Shown here: in pieces, positions 46,370 to 60,365 of the stretch | How the letters are laid out: every line of letters begins with the position of its first letter | Position numbering within the stretch: the first letter of the stretch is position 1 | Assembly: GCA_023374045.1 (NCBI GenBank) | Contig: CM041779.1 | Span: 1,860,001-1,924,000, forward strand | DNA from: Limonium bicolor | Taxonomy: Eukaryota; Streptophyta; Magnoliopsida; Caryophyllales; Plumbaginaceae | Direction of reading: 5' to 3' | DNA: 64,000 nt | The notes under the pieces: model-generated | Seen by the model: only the letters and a program-made list of their open reading frames with translations | Databases searched by the model: none | What the model was told of the DNA's origin: nothing | Position numbers and translations under genes: made by a program

Positions 46370-48650
46370 AACCCCTTTTAATTATCTACTTGGATTCCAA
46401 ATTCAGCTCTATTCTCACCCAATCTTTTCCTACTCATTTCCACATGTTTACTACATGTTTAAACACTAATTAAATCCTCTAATTCACCTTAGTTCATCCA
46501 TCAAATTCATTTTCACTTCTAAATCAACTTACACAATTTTTCTCACTTCTTCTTCAACACATGCAACAGTTTTTGTTGCTCTCTTGCTACAGATTTTTAA
46601 ACCAACTTCTACCATCCAATACTTCCTCTACCAATGCCACTCCTAGCATTCTAATTGCATCATCTTACCATCCTACTTCCATCCCATTACCTAGCTCTTC
46701 TCCAAATCTGTTTCAAGGTATCAAACTACTCACCATAAGTTCTCCAAATACACTTAATTCCTCCTAGTTTCTCCAATGTGTTTTAATACTTCTTGCTACA
46801 GATTTTACACTCTTTTATTCACATGCTACTACTACCACCCATTCCATAGTTACTAATCATCTCTATTAACTCCAATACACACCTTGGTTCTCCCATTCAC
46901 CAAGTCATCCATAAATGCACATATTCCTACCAACTAAACAGCTCACATTAAAATCTGTTACAAGGACATGCTTTTACCTAGTTTTCTAGTTTCTTAAGTG
47001 TTCTAGTTCTAGGTAAATTTTGACATAACCTCCCCTAAAATCTTGCATTCTCACCACACATTTACTCACATTTTGCTACCCAATTCACCTGTTTTCAACA
47101 ATCATAGATATACAAAGCTCCCGTACACAAATACCAACATTAAGCACTCTTAAAAATTCCTGCACACTACATTCAATTCCCACCTAGTTGTGACAGTTTT
47201 TAATTGTCTTTCAAGTTTCCATAACAGATTGGTTCTTCCTCCCCATTACGCTACTACTCATTACTCTTTTCAATATACATTCAAAGGCTACTAAAATCTG
47301 TTACATAATATATTTACAAGACTACAAATGTGAACATCATTTACCTTGTTCTTCCTCTTGTTTTCTTTCTTCTTCTTTCTTCTTCCTCTTCTTTCTTTTC
47401 CTCTTTTCCAACAGCAATGAAGATTCAAGCTCTACACTACAACCCATTACACACCACCATTCAATTCTAATAGCCCTAGATTATATTAAAGCTTTAATGC
47501 ATATTTTAGGGTTTAGAATTTAATTACCTTGCAAGGGTGTAAGTGGAGCTTGGAGTGGCTCAAGAACAAGATTCTAACTCCACCAAAAATGTCAAAATCG
47601 GCTAGAGTACAAAGGAGCAAACAAGGGTTTAGCTTTAAATCTCGTTTTGCCCACAAGGGCTAGAAAAGGATGAGATTTTAAGAAGATTTTTACCTCAAAA
47701 TAACAAGGAGAAGGAGGAGCTTCCAATGGTGGACTCAAACCTTCAAATGGAGAATATCCATGGAGATGAAAGTGGGTATTTTCGATTTTTGAACAGAGGG
47801 GATTGTTCTCCTTTACAAGAGGATTCCAACGGTACCAATTTTGTGATTTTTGACAAGTATTGAGTGTTCAACAAAGGAAGAAGATGGAGCTTCTATGGGT
47901 GAGCTCAAATCGCCATTGGAGCTGCTTTGGGGAAGAAGAGAAATCAGAGAGGATGGAGTACGGTGGAAGAAGAGAATGGATAGGAGAGAGAGTCTCACAA
48001 GTGAGGTAATGTACTTTCTTACTTTTTACTTTTTGCTTATTTTATTATTTGTCTTGTAGTGAATAAGAGAGAATTAATATAAGTGAGGGGGAGACAGCAA
48101 ATCGGCCACACACACAAAATCCTCCTACAGATTTTTAATTTTTATTTGCAAGTGGGACATATTAGTTTGTTCTTATTACGGTTTACACCCCACAATTACC
48201 CGGTTTTTACAGTTTTTACTATTTTCTCTTTTAATTGATTTTATTGGTTCTAGACCATCATTAATGTTTATTATTGAATATTTGGTTGACCAAAGTTGTT
48301 ATGAGTCTATTTAACCCGCTTAAAGTCGCGTTTTCCCTTTCCCGGTTTCCTTGAAAAACGCGCTTTAAGGTTCGTTTATGGTTTTAATCCATTTTATGGA
48401 TCCGTTTTCTTCGGGAATTGTTCCCATATATTATTTAGGCATGAATAAGCCTTAGGAATCCATATAATACGCTAACCGAGGTCTCATACCTCCTATGGTC
48501 ATTTAACGCTTATTTAGCGTTTTTCGCTTTTAAGCGTTTCTTCATTACTTTTGGATTTATTTTCCTTACCAATATTACCTAGGAATTATTAGGCCCTTAA
48601 ATACCTATAAAAATAATTTTAATCTCTATATTTAAGTTTGGGGTATTTCA

Positions 48651-48684
48651 ATCTACCCCCCTTAAGAAACTTTGCCCTCAAAGT
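48651..48684 (-). other. Polypurine tract and pre-PPT box of the LARD
   Basis: On the minus strand TTGAGGGCAAAGTTTCTT is followed by AAGGGGGGTAGAT directly before the 3' LTR. It is nearly the same as the Gypsy element's box at 16898-16931. Confidence 0.85.
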
Positions 48685-51600
48685 TGTTCAAGGTTATAGG
48701 ATTACGATACTTACTCATTCATACATGTCTATGCCAAAGTCATACATCCTTCCTACTTACAACTTCCCAAATCCGTTACTCAAGGTTTCTACTTTCCATA
48801 CCATACAAATGTACCATTATTACTCCAATCCGCATTACATCCAACCATCTGGTTCCACATTACAAGGTTTATACATACATACAGTGCAAAGCTATCCCCC
48901 AAAGCAATGCAATACACACTACAATCCCGCAGGCACTCAGGTCATCTCGACACAGGACTCCTCTATGTCCCGCTGCCCTTGGAATAATACAATATGCTAC
49001 ACTACTATCTTCTCTGATATAAGCTTCTAACCAAATCTTCATTCTCAGTCTAAAGAAAATCCTTCCAACAGCTAATTAGAAATCTTTCTAAAGCATACAA
49101 CTCCAAATTTCAATTTATATTCACTACTCCTATCCTAAGCATGATTCTTGTGACCACTTGAGGGGAGCTTCAAGAATCGTTCGACCCTGATGTGATCAGC
49201 ACCAGTGTTGAACTATCTTTCCACCCCAATTTGTGTTCGGTTTCCCTTGATCTGATCAGGATCAAGTTCGACTTCCCACATCAGTTTCAAACAAACAGAT
49301 AATTCCATTATTTGCATTTTATATCTTTTTACTCTTCATAGTCATAATTACAAATTCATACAACTCCAAGGGATGGAATTTAGTCCATTAATCATCCTCA
49401 CTCTACTTCCCAAATACTTTACTCCAAGATTCAATACCTAAGTGCTCATTCCATTGCCTTTCAATACTTTCATCCATTACTCTCCATCATCTCCCATATT
49501 CTAACTAAGGAATACTATACTTATGAGATTTAGTTGTCTTTAATTTGTTTCAAATAGTTTACTTACGATTCCACTACTCATAAACTTCATTCATCTACTA
49601 CTCTCATTCGTTTTGTACTACTTCTTCAAGGGCTACAATACTTGTGGAGCTCCGTCCACTACTCGTTACTTTTCTTTTACTAATACTCTTACATTGGTGT
49701 TACAAGATGGGTGTATTCCTCCTATGGTATTTGCATGTCTAATGCCTAGTTACTATAATTACAATATGAATGAGTACTTATGTTTATTTAACATAGTATC
49801 AATCATCAATTTGGTTCTCATTTGTGCTATGCACATTAGGGTTTATGTGTTTTATTCACAAAACTTATATTAAGCGGTTTTCGCTCTACCCCCCCCCCTA
49901 AAAGGGATTACGCCCACGTAATCTACCATGTTATTATTATAAACATTGGTTTAATCATTTGGGCAATCTGAAGCGTTTAGCTTCACTACGGTACATTATA
50001 CAATATGCTCTGTCAAAGGGTCTCAACCATACCAATGGTTTAGTCTTTGCACCAAGAATTCCTATATGAGTTTATTTAACTCAAAATCAATTTGGTTCTA
50101 GCCTATTAGGCTTTAAGGCATAATAGCCATCTCGCATACTTACTGGGTGTATACATTCTTAGCTAGGGCCCACTAGCTTCTGCTGCGCGACCCTGATAAC
50201 CTTAGTGCTTCATTCACTCTTTGGTTATTATAGATGTGTTACTCCTCGCCTTCTATCCCTTTATTGCGGGGATAAGGTTTATACACAAGTGGTATTCTTT
50301 TACCGCCTTTGAACTCAACGAGTTTAGACTAACCCAGCTTCCTGGTAATCTATTATACATATTATCCGTACTCCACGATTATTCGCTAAGTTCTTCCAAC
50401 TTATTGTGGCGAGGCTAAGCCACTATTTAGTTATAGTGCTTCCTCTGCTGTCAATACTTCTGGAATACACCAGTTCTTCTGGTTCAGTACAAGTATTCTT
50501 TACTTGTATGACCTTGCATTTGATATGCGTCGGTCCTAGTGACTTTCTCAAGTCTCCTTTCACTTTATTCCATTGGAATTCACATTTTGTGATTGTTAGT
50601 GTGCCTTAGGCCGCACGGTCTGCTGTTAAGCTTGCTTAACTGGCTTATGCCATGTTTGTGGTGAAAAGAAGATTTACTACGGTTTACATTCTCCATATCC
50701 CTAGCCATCACATTAGATCGTTAGCTGCACAAGTGCAATACCAAAACACTCAGTCATACAGAGTGCAGAGGCGTAAACGCTTGGCAGTAAGTCACTTATG
50801 TGATAGGAAGGAATATTTATGCCTGTCATCTCGTACTTATACTCCGTGTCATCATCTGCTACTTCCTCATAGCGGTCGCTTGTTGCGCACCGTATTCTTA
50901 CTCATTTTACAACATCGCTCTTACTGATTCTGTTACTGTGATAGTTTCTCTTTACTCATTGCCATTGTCATTGGCACCATTCCTTATATGGTATGTATAC
51001 CCTGGGGTTTCCAATGTTCGTGTGTATGACGGTTGTCGTAGCATACCACAATATTAATATTTTCCCAATGTGGAGATGTTCTTCCATTTTAAGTTTCATG
51101 TGTAGGTTAGCTTACCTCACATTCCATCATCATTTATGGTACAACTCACCAAGTATCTTGGTTGACCGAGGATGAAGTGGTTTATCGGGTTACAAGCTCT
51201 CTTGAGCGTTGGTCATTCATGGTGTACAATGTGCCACCCATTGATCGCTTTTGACTGCTATTATCTTCCCAGTGCCGAGCATCGGTTATAGGCTTCCGCT
51301 GTGCAGTTTTACTTTTGTATGTACGTCACCGGGACATCCCAAGAAACTTCAAGGGTTTTCTGGTCCCGTTCTCCAATTGAAGAGTACTCTATCATTGATA
51401 ATGAAAGTTCTTGTTAAGGGGTTTGTCTCCACTCATAGGCCTAATGACAAGGTTTGCTATGTTGGTGTTTACACAATGGTTCACCACATGCTTGAGTACA
51501 TATGGAGTATGCTTACTCCTTTAAGTCATAATGGTTTGGAAATCTGATTTCCTTATTTCATCACCCCTTGGCAATATCTTTGCGTGGTTTATTGTTATAG

Positions 51601-54304
51601 TAGTGGAAGCCTTTTCTAAGGGTTCACATCATTACCGCATTTATGATCTTCGGTTGACGAGGGGTACCCTCCCTTGGGTTTCTCGTAGTGTCCAAGTGTG
51701 GACTAGGCCAATGTTGGCATTATCATGATTCTTATGCCTCTGTGTACAATTGCCACAGAAGGCATGAGGGGTAATTAAACTCCGTCAACTACATACTAGA
51801 CTGGTGCTCTAGTGACAGTGACACTGAGGTGGTCATTATCTCCAAGCCACTCAGGATGTTGGGTTTGAATTTATGGTCCAGCTGTTGATTTCTTGTCGTA
51901 TGAGGCAATATTTCTTACAAGTCTTGTTAGTAATGGTGTGGGTTTTGCAACCGTTTAAGGTTTACCTAACATAGTTGGTTGATGGCTTTCAAGCCTTATT
52001 GCTGCAAGCTATGCTCTTTGCAAGCTGCTTATACATCTTTTCACTCCTTGTATACCACTATGGGGTTGGAGGTATTACTGGCTCCATGGTAAGTCGTGGC
52101 ATCACGCTTCCGTTCATAGGAGGCCTTTAGGCAATCCGGTGTTAATAGGCGCCTCTCAGTATTTTAGGGCATTTCCTGTTAAGTGAAATCCCTTCGGTGT
52201 CCTAACCGAGTGTCCGTTTTAGCTCCCGTGCTCATATCATGACGCTTGTTCAACTGTTGTTATCTCAGACACCCTTCAAGGATTGTTCCTGAGTGCTGTT
52301 AGTTGTGCCGTTACATCCGGCTAATGTTTACGATATGTTGTGTCTACTATACCACCTTGTGGTATTGTATTTGAGTTATTCCTTTTGGTTTATAACGTCT
52401 CCCGTCGTTGGGTAGACCGTTCACACCTTCTCCTAGTGTTCTTGACCAGGTTTACATTCCTTTCCAATGATGGATTTTACTTTATGGTGATCTTGTGATT
52501 GCTCTTGGGAGTTCTGTCCCGTTTGTCGAGCATTGTGGTGTTCACGTTAGGCAACTGCCTTACTGTGTTGAGGCTGGGTATGCTTTCCAGCTGTCATATA
52601 TTTGCTTGATGTCTTTGAGACATACCAAATGTCTATACTTACTAGTCTGTGCTCTTTGCACTTCTTAGTCCTTACTCCTTATTTTCCGATGGATTCTCTG
52701 AGTTCCTTACACTTGTTCCTTAACTGAGTTTCCTTCTCCTGGATTGTCGATGGTGTCCAGTTGTTCTGGTTAAAATTCACTCATGGTCCGTAGAACGGAG
52801 TTGACTACTTCCCGTGCGTCGCACACTACATGTATACATACGTGGGGTACCATATTGACACGTTACCACTTACCCAACTATATGTCGGGCCCGCAAGCTC
52901 CTTCGGAGTGCGGTTGTCCCACATCCCGTAACGGGTACACTCGTAGTGTTCGTCACACGCCTAGGTGAAGTATTCTGTTGCCAACTCCTCTTGTATCGCC
53001 TATGATACTCACCATAACGCTGTTGATCTGGTTTTAAAATCCAAGGTTTTTTAAAAGAGGGTTGTGGTTTTGAAAAGAAAATTCTGGGTTTTAAAACAAT
53101 GGTTCGGTGTTAAAAGAATCTCTCATGGCATAGCCATGTTTGAGGTCTTGATCAAGTCTAGCCTCTCGCTGACTGGTATGTTCTAAATTCAGTGGTCGGG
53201 CCGTTAGGCCTTTCCAAGGTTCCATTCCTTCAATTTCAAGGTTTGTGATCCCTTAGTTGCTTCGTTACAGTCACCGTACATTACTATGTACTTGTGACAT
53301 GTAGTGTTCCTTTACATACTCTGTCCTTACTGCACTTGCCTTGGCAAGTGCGTGGTATCGGTGGTTTTTGATAATTCTATTCTATGCCAATCTCGGTATG
53401 GTTTCCGCTGGTATTTTTAGTCTTATTGACTCTTCCCTCGATCTTATCAATTTATGATTGGGGTATTCGATCCTTTGGTGGTTCACAGTGTTCTGGACAT
53501 GGCTGTCGTAGATCTGGGTACTTCTCCAATCCTTGGAGATTCCCACTCTATTTGGTTAGTGTCGTTCCTTGTGGCTCGTTCCCACTTACCTGTGGTGGTT
53601 ACTGAGCCTTCCTTGTTTAGGCACTACTCTTGTAGTCCTATTAATTATATCTTCATGGTTTCCTTGTAGTTTTTGAGCCATATTGGCCAGGTATTGCAGC
53701 ACCTTTTTGCGTTGTAATTTGGAGTTAATCGCTTCCGACTATGTCCTTAGTCGGCTAGCATACCGTTGGTGGTATTATCCAAGTATTACTATCCCGTAGA
53801 CTTGTGTCTCGGGTTCCGTTACTGCTCCCTTTTCCATTCCGTTGCACGGTGAGTGCTTCTTTTCCTGCTCTTGGTTTACTAGCTAGGTTTCGCGACTGCT
53901 AAGCATGTCGCCCCATGCTGTTGTAAGTTGCGGCCTCCTCGTGGTTGGAGTTCTCATTCTTCTGCCATTAAGTGCGGGTATTGTTGTCCAGCCGGGATCC
54001 ATTTCCGGGACTTCCAATTCCTGGAATCTACCATATGTCGGTTCCTGTTACCGTGTGATTGCTTCACAACTGCCAGATCGGGTTTCCCCGAGTGTGAGAA
54101 GACTTTTCTTCTCTCTGGCGTCCTTTCCCAAGTTATACAGTGGGGTTTGCGGCGGGCGGGACTGGTATTGTAGGTATCCGGTACTCACCGGTAGTTCCTA
54201 ACTCGCATATCTCTCATGCTAACACTCAGCCCTTAGCCCTAAGCTTCTAATTCCTAACTCGGTATTCCTAAACTCGGTATTTCCAGTCATCAGAGCGATA
54301 CTTC
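48685..54304 (-). other. LARD internal domain, apparently non-coding
   Basis: I looked on the minus strand for reverse transcriptase, RNase H, integrase and protease motifs and found none. Open frames are short on both strands, the longest being a 98-codon plus-strand frame. The plus strand is rich in T. A stretch near 52895-52950 on the minus strand might be a decayed zinc knuckle, but this is weak. An inverted arrangement of TGATCAG / CTGATCA words lies at 49190-49265. The two LTRs are young, so this emptiness predates the last transposition. Confidence 0.65.
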
Positions 54305-54316
54305 GCTCTGATACCA
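54305..54316 (-). other. Primer-binding site of the LARD
   Basis: TGGTATCAGAGC on the minus strand, five bases from the 5' LTR: a perfect match to the plant initiator-methionine tRNA primer site. Confidence 0.92.
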
Positions 54317-54321
54317 CTTTT

Positions 54322-57300
54322 TGTAACACCCCTACTATTAATGCTGTGCTTACCGTCCAATCTCCTTACACATCAGATACACGCAGCGGATACATACTTA
54401 CATACAATGGGTGATACAATGCCGTTAGTCACCCACGTGACTAACAAGCTACTACTCTACTTACAGCATCGTCTGATGGACCGGAATCCCGAGTACTACT
54501 ACCATACCACTACATACTTCATACACAATAACTTCACATTCGATACAATATACTATATACAATACATACAACCATACACATACAATACCACAACACATAC
54601 ATACTACCTATCATCATACATACAATCCACATACCGAGTTTACTAGGTTCCTTATAAAGTACTCTTCAGTTCATACATACTCACTAAGAGACTACTTACA
54701 CCCATTCCTCACTACTACATTACTTCTAAATACAAGGGTGCTAGTTAATACACCTCTACATTCTGCTACTACTATCCAATGTAGTCACCGGTCTCGTGCC
54801 TTGACCACATTCGCTTCGGGTACCTGCACACTAAAAAATGTCCCCCGAAGGGGTCAGCTTTCGCCGAGCATGATAACCGCATACCCCGCGTACTAGTGAG
54901 GGTACGCCGACCACTTGGTCGTATACATGCGGTTGATTACATTCAAACATACATGCATACATGCTCTTATACACAGTACAAGAATACTTACGCAAGCATA
55001 CATACATACACTTCATTGCATACAGGGAATACAATATAACCATCCAATACATACTTACCTTCTTCCGAATACACATACTCAGTACATACACAAGTACAGT
55101 TCTTGTTAGCTTCATTGGTCCACCCGGGTTAATCGGGTGGAGATTACTCTTTTACTCGTTTACTCCATACGTACACATACATACTCATACTCGTACTCAT
55201 ACATACTTACTTTCTTACTCTTACTCATGTTAAGCCGGTATGGCCTCTGGGCAGGGACTACACCGTCCCACCACCAGGCTTTACTTGATTCACTAATCCA
55301 GGATGCTACCCACTTAAGGGATTTGGGCCGTGGACCAGCTTAAGAACCAGGAATCGGATCCAACCTCTTGTGTCTCCTCATCCTCACGCGTGGCCGAAAC
55401 TATATCGGACTTCTACTCATTCCGTTTACTCACTTAAGTTAGGAGTTAGGTGGTTAGGAATTAGCAGAAGTCATTCATTCAAGCCACAATAATACAATAC
55501 AAAGCTCATATACACATCCATACAAAATACGATACAATATACGATACACTACAAGGTACGATTACACATCATCATCATTCATACATTTCATGAATTGTAC
55601 AAACTATTGTTCAAGACAAATATGCGAACAATGTAAACAAGCACATGTAAGTGCAATATAATCCGATTCGTGCATTTATCTTATTAGGTGGTCAAATAAG
55701 CACACAAATCGGGGTAACCAGATTAGGATACAGGGCATGAAGAAATCATACCTTTTTATCGGAATTTACTTTACCATGTCACCTCACACTCCTCGGGTTG
55801 TTCTCGAACCACTGACAACATTTCAAGTGGTTCTATTAATATTAAGATACTATGGTATGTAAAACTAATACCCCCGTAATTAACCCCGTTATCCATTAAC
55901 TTTAGTTTTACTCAAGTGTGATTAACTTTCTTACCTTCATTACTTTAGCACTAACGCCTTACTCATGCATATATATATGTATGTATATATATATATGTAT
56001 ATATATGTATGTATATATATATATATGTATATATATGTATATATATATATATGTACATATGTATTTATATATATTCATCTAATTAAATTTTAATTTTTTT
56101 TTTACAAAGGCCGACCGACCCACTCTGGGTAGGTCGCCTGGGTAGGTCGGCTGCAGAGAGTACCCGGGTTACAGAATTCGGCCCGACCGACCCAGTCTAG
56201 GGTAGGTCGCCTGGGTAGGTCGGCTGCAGAACCCCTTTTAATTATCTACTTGGATTCCAAATTCAGCTCTATTCTCACCCAATCTTTTCCTACTCATTTC
56301 CACATGTTTACTACATGTTTAAACACTAATTAAATCCTCTAATTCACCTAGTTCATCCATCAAATTCATTTTCACTTCTAAATCAACTTACACAATTTTT
56401 CTCACTTCTTCTTCAACACATGCAACAGTTTTTGTTGCTCTCTTGCTACAGATTTTTAAACCAACTTCTACCATCCAATACTTCCTCTACCAATGCCACT
56501 CCTAGCATTCTAATTGCATCATCTTACCATCCTACTTCCATCCCATTACCTAGCTCTTCTCCAAATCTGTTTCAAGGTATCAAACTACTCACCATAAGTT
56601 CTCCAAATACACTTAATTCCTCCTAGTTTCTCCAATGTGTTTTAATACTTCTTGCTACAGATTTTACACTCTTTTATTCACATGCTACTACTACTACCAT
56701 TCCATAGTTACTAATCATCTCTATTAACTCCAATACACACCTTGGTTCTCCCATTCACCAAGTCATCCATAAATGCACATATTCCTACCAACTAAAGCTC
56801 ACATTAAAATCTGTTACAAGGACATGCTTTTACCTAGTTTTCTAGTTTCTTAAGTGTTCTAGTTCTAGGTAAATTTTGACATAACCTCCCCTAAAATCTT
56901 GCATTCTCACCACATCATTTACTCACATTTTGCTACCCAATTCACCTGTTTTCAACAATCATAGATATACAAAGCTCCCGTACACAAATACCAACATTAA
57001 GCACTCTTAAAAATTCCTGCACACTACATTCAATTCCCACCTAGTTGTGACAGTTTTTAATTGTCTTTCAAGTTTCCATAACAGATTGGTTCTTCCTCCC
57101 CATTACGCTACTACTCATTACTCTTTTCAATATACATTCAAAGGCTACTAAAATCTGTTACATAATATATTTACAAGACTACAAATGTGAACATCATTTA
57201 CCTTGTTCTTCCTCTTGTTTTCTTTCTTCTTCTTTCTTCTTCCCTCTTCTTTCTTTTCCTCTTTTCCCAACAGCAATGAAGATTCAAGCTCTACACTACA

Positions 57301-58505
57301 ACCCATTACACACCACCATTCAATTCTAATAGCCCTAGATTATATTAAAGCTTTAATGCATATTTTAGGGTTTAGAATTTTCATTACCTTGCAAGGGTGT
57401 AAGTGGAGCTTGGAGTGGCTCAAGAACAAGATTCTAACTCCACCAAAAATGTCAAAATCGGCTAGAGTACAAAGGAGCAAACAAGGGTTTAGCTTTAAAT
57501 CTCGTTTTGCCCACAAGGGCTAGAAAAGGATGAGATTTTAAGAAGATTTTTACCTCAAAATAACAAGGAGAAGGAGGAGCTTCCAATGGTGGACTCAAAC
57601 CTTCAAATGGAGAATATCCATGGAGATGAAAGTGGGTATTTTCGATTTTTGAACAGAGGGGATTGTTCTCCTTTACAAGAGGATTCCAACGGTACCAATT
57701 TTGTGATTTTTGGACAAGTATTGAGTGTTCAACAAAGGAGAGAAGATGGAGCTTCTATGGGTGAGCTCAAATCGCCATTGGAGCTGCTTTGGGGAAGAAG
57801 AGAAATCAGAGAGGATGGAGTACGGTGGAAGAAGAGAATGGATAGGAGAGAGAGTCTCACAAGTGAGGTAATGTACTTTCTTACTTTTTACTTTTTGCTT
57901 ATTTTATTATTTGTCTTGTAGTGAATAAGAGAGAATTAATATAAGTGAGGGGGAGACAGCAAATCGGCCACACACACAAAATCCTACAGATTTTTAATTT
58001 TTATTTGCAAGTGGGACATATTAGTTTGTTCTTATTACGGTTTACACCCCACAATTACCCGGTTTTTACAGTTTTTACTATTTTCTCTTTTAATTGATTT
58101 TATTGGTTCTAGACCATCATTAATGTTTATTATTGAATATTTGGTTGACCAAAGTTGTTATGAGTCTATTTAACCCGCTTAAAGTCGCGTTTTCCCGGTT
58201 TCCTTGAAAAACGCGCTTTAAGGTTCGTTTATGGTTTTAATCCATTTTATGGATCCGTTTTCTTCGGGAATTGTTCCCATATATTATTTAGGCATGAATA
58301 AGCCTTAGGAATCCATATAATACGCTAACCGAGGTCTTATACCTCCTATGGTCATTTAACGCTTATTTAGCGTTTTTCGCTTTTTAAGCGTTTCTTCATT
58401 ACTTTTGGATTTATTTTTCCTTACCAATATTACCTAGGAATTATTAGGCCCTTAAATACCTATAAAAATAATTTTAATCTCTGTATTTAAGTTTGGGGTA
58501 TTTCA
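54322..58505 (-). repeat. 5' LTR of the LARD
   Basis: 4,184 bp, the partner of 44495-48650, with the same termini. The inverted-word cluster is at 56109-56229 and the hairpin at about 54425-54446. Confidence 0.93.
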
Positions 58506-59949
58506 TCTAGTCTCATATTCATATCCATGTGTCTTAATATATGACAATATTCCATTCAAACCCTCAAACATTGTTATCACTTGAGCAGTCGTTTCCTTAA
58601 AATCCTAGTGCACTGCTTTAGTTCCATTGCTCAAAATTCGTAATTATGTGCCATCTTTAACTTGCAACTAAAAAGCCTACATTTATTACAAATATTAGAA
58701 TACTTTTCCAAGATTCTTTTAGGTGGTGAAGATATACAATTTTGAATTCCTTTTACAAGCACATATGTGATTCCCTGAAGACCAATTGCAAGGATTATTG
58801 ATTACCTAACATCAAAACAATTGCAGATTAAAATGCAATGAACTTGAGCTTATAAGTGTGAAATCTAGGGCCTTCCACATTGACCTAAGTAGTTGTAGTA
58901 TCAGATTTCAAAGACCACAATCTCAACATGGAGCAAGTCATATATGATCACTTTAGCTTGAGTAATAATTGCATACTTAATGAAGGAATCCTCAATGGAC
59001 CTCTTCAACATTGATACAGTTGGAATGACAACATAATGCAAATGGATGTGAGCAACAAATGATAAAGGCCCATTTCATAATGCAATCAACATGCTTGGAA
59101 TCTTAATGTTTACCATCAATCTATCAACATATAATCTTTCATAGAGAATTTAACAACAACTAAAAACAAAGAAACATACATCCATTAAGACTAACAAAAT
59201 ATTAAATAAGTATGTATTTTGTGAAAAGAGAAAACAATCACACACAAAACTCATATGAACATTTTTTTTTATCATAGTACCTTTCAAATAGTCCAAATGT
59301 TGGTAAAAGCAAACATATTATGGTGCTACATTGTGGTATTATCATGGTTCATGTAAGCAAGATTTTGCATACTAGAGCTAGCTCCCACGATCAAAACTAC
59401 AGTGAAGAAAAATTACGAAGAGTGACTTAAGGTTCACGAATCATGACCTTGATTATACCATAGTAAACCCAATTTTGTGGCATGGTCATACAATATGTAA
59501 CAATTAAAGTATTGAAGTCACAAGAGAGGTGAAACTTGAGAAATGAGTGGCAAAGAGTATGTAAACTGATTTCGCTAATATCATGTGTCGCTTAATGTAG
59601 ACTTAGCAAGACCTCAAGAGAGTGGTCCATCGAGTTGATGGGTGTGACATGTTGCACTACCTAACAACATATGGACAAAACAAGAAACATAATGTCGTGG
59701 TAGGCTTAAAGTTAAGTAATGTAATTGTTACAAACCTTAGTGGTAACAATGCAAATATAATTTCCTTAGATTTACACCATTTCATTACACATTATCTAGA
59801 TAAAATTTGAAAACATTAACCCATACACCTTATTACTATATTTTCGATAAACTTACATTGTTACTTGATCCAACCTTGTTTAGTATGCGTAAGCTTTCCT
59901 TCCTACTTCTATTTTGGCCCTGCAGCAACATCAACAACACAATCCTAAT
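58506..59949. other. Intergenic DNA
   Basis: AT-rich with no supported gene. It begins with the right copy of the TCTAG duplication; the pre-insertion site would join 44494 to 58511. Confidence 0.5.
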
Positions 59950-60365
59950 TGTTAGAAGTCAATGTGGATGCAAGTGTAGATCATGAGGAACGCATGGGCT
60001 ATGCCTATGTTAGTTATCATAACAACAGGATCATCTTCACTGGTCTACATTGGGAATCGTGAACCTTTATTCCCACGGATGCTAAGGCTCTTGCTCTCGA
60101 GTCAGGCGTACATGCGGCTCAATCCACGAGAGATCATCAAGTTAGGTTTTAACGAATTGTAAAGTTCTATATGATTATCTTAATTTGGGTATTACCTCAT
60201 CGTTACATGATTCGGCCAAGGCTATATTACACCATCTGTCTTTACAACTTAATAGCTTTAGGGAGGTGAGCTCGTTTTTCGTTCCTAGAGCGGACAATTT
60301 GCCAACGCATAGTATTACTAACCATGCTCGTTGTTCTCAACAATGTAGTTTATGGAGTTCGGATA
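59950..60365 (+). pseudogene. RNase H (RVT_3-type) remnant of a LINE-like element
   Basis: Plus strand: VNVDASVDHEERMGYAYVSY and NNRIIFTG, then TDAKALALESGVHAAQ. After a frame change VLYDYLNLGITSSLHDSAKA leads to FREVSSFFVPRADNLPTHSI and NHARCS. This is the order of the RNase H-like domain found in plant non-LTR retrotransposon polyproteins and domesticated relatives: DAS, then D(A)KALAL, then FVPR..N..AH. Stops and a frameshift make it a fossil. No reverse transcriptase was found upstream. Confidence 0.65.

Larger units (their letters stand above)
44495..48650 (-). repeat. 3' LTR of the LARD
   Basis: On the minus strand it begins TGAAATACCCCAAAC and ends GGGGTGTTACA. It is collinear with 54322-58505. 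The main differences are in CATAC/TACA simple repeats (44690-44830), the TATATG microsatellite (about 46105-46215), and a few single-base indels. Confidence 0.93.
44495..58505 (-). mobile_element. Complete 14.0 kb LARD-like LTR retrotransposon, minus strand
   Basis: Two ~4.17 kb LTRs (44495-48650 and 54322-58505) flank 5.67 kb. The target duplication TCTAG is perfect (44490-44494 and 58506-58510). On the minus strand a perfect TGGTATCAGAGC primer-binding site follows the 5' LTR and an AAGGGGGGTAGAT polypurine tract precedes the 3' LTR. No gag or pol could be read on the minus strand, so it looks like a large retrotransposon derivative that relies on another element's proteins. The pre-PPT box matches that of the Gypsy element at 9378, a plausible helper lineage. 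The LTRs are nearly identical over most of their length, indicating a recent insertion. Confidence 0.9.

Noticed and set aside
51531..51728. A plus-strand frame in the LARD interior reads FIVIVVEAFSKGSHH, resembling the VVVDRFSKxxHF word of Gypsy integrases
   Set aside because: It is on the strand opposite to the element's own orientation, no other integrase motif (HHCC, second D, E) is found near it, and the match is short. Probably chance.
52890..52960. Possible zinc-knuckle remnant on the minus strand of the LARD interior
   Set aside because: Only one cysteine and loosely similar spacing; not enough to call gag.
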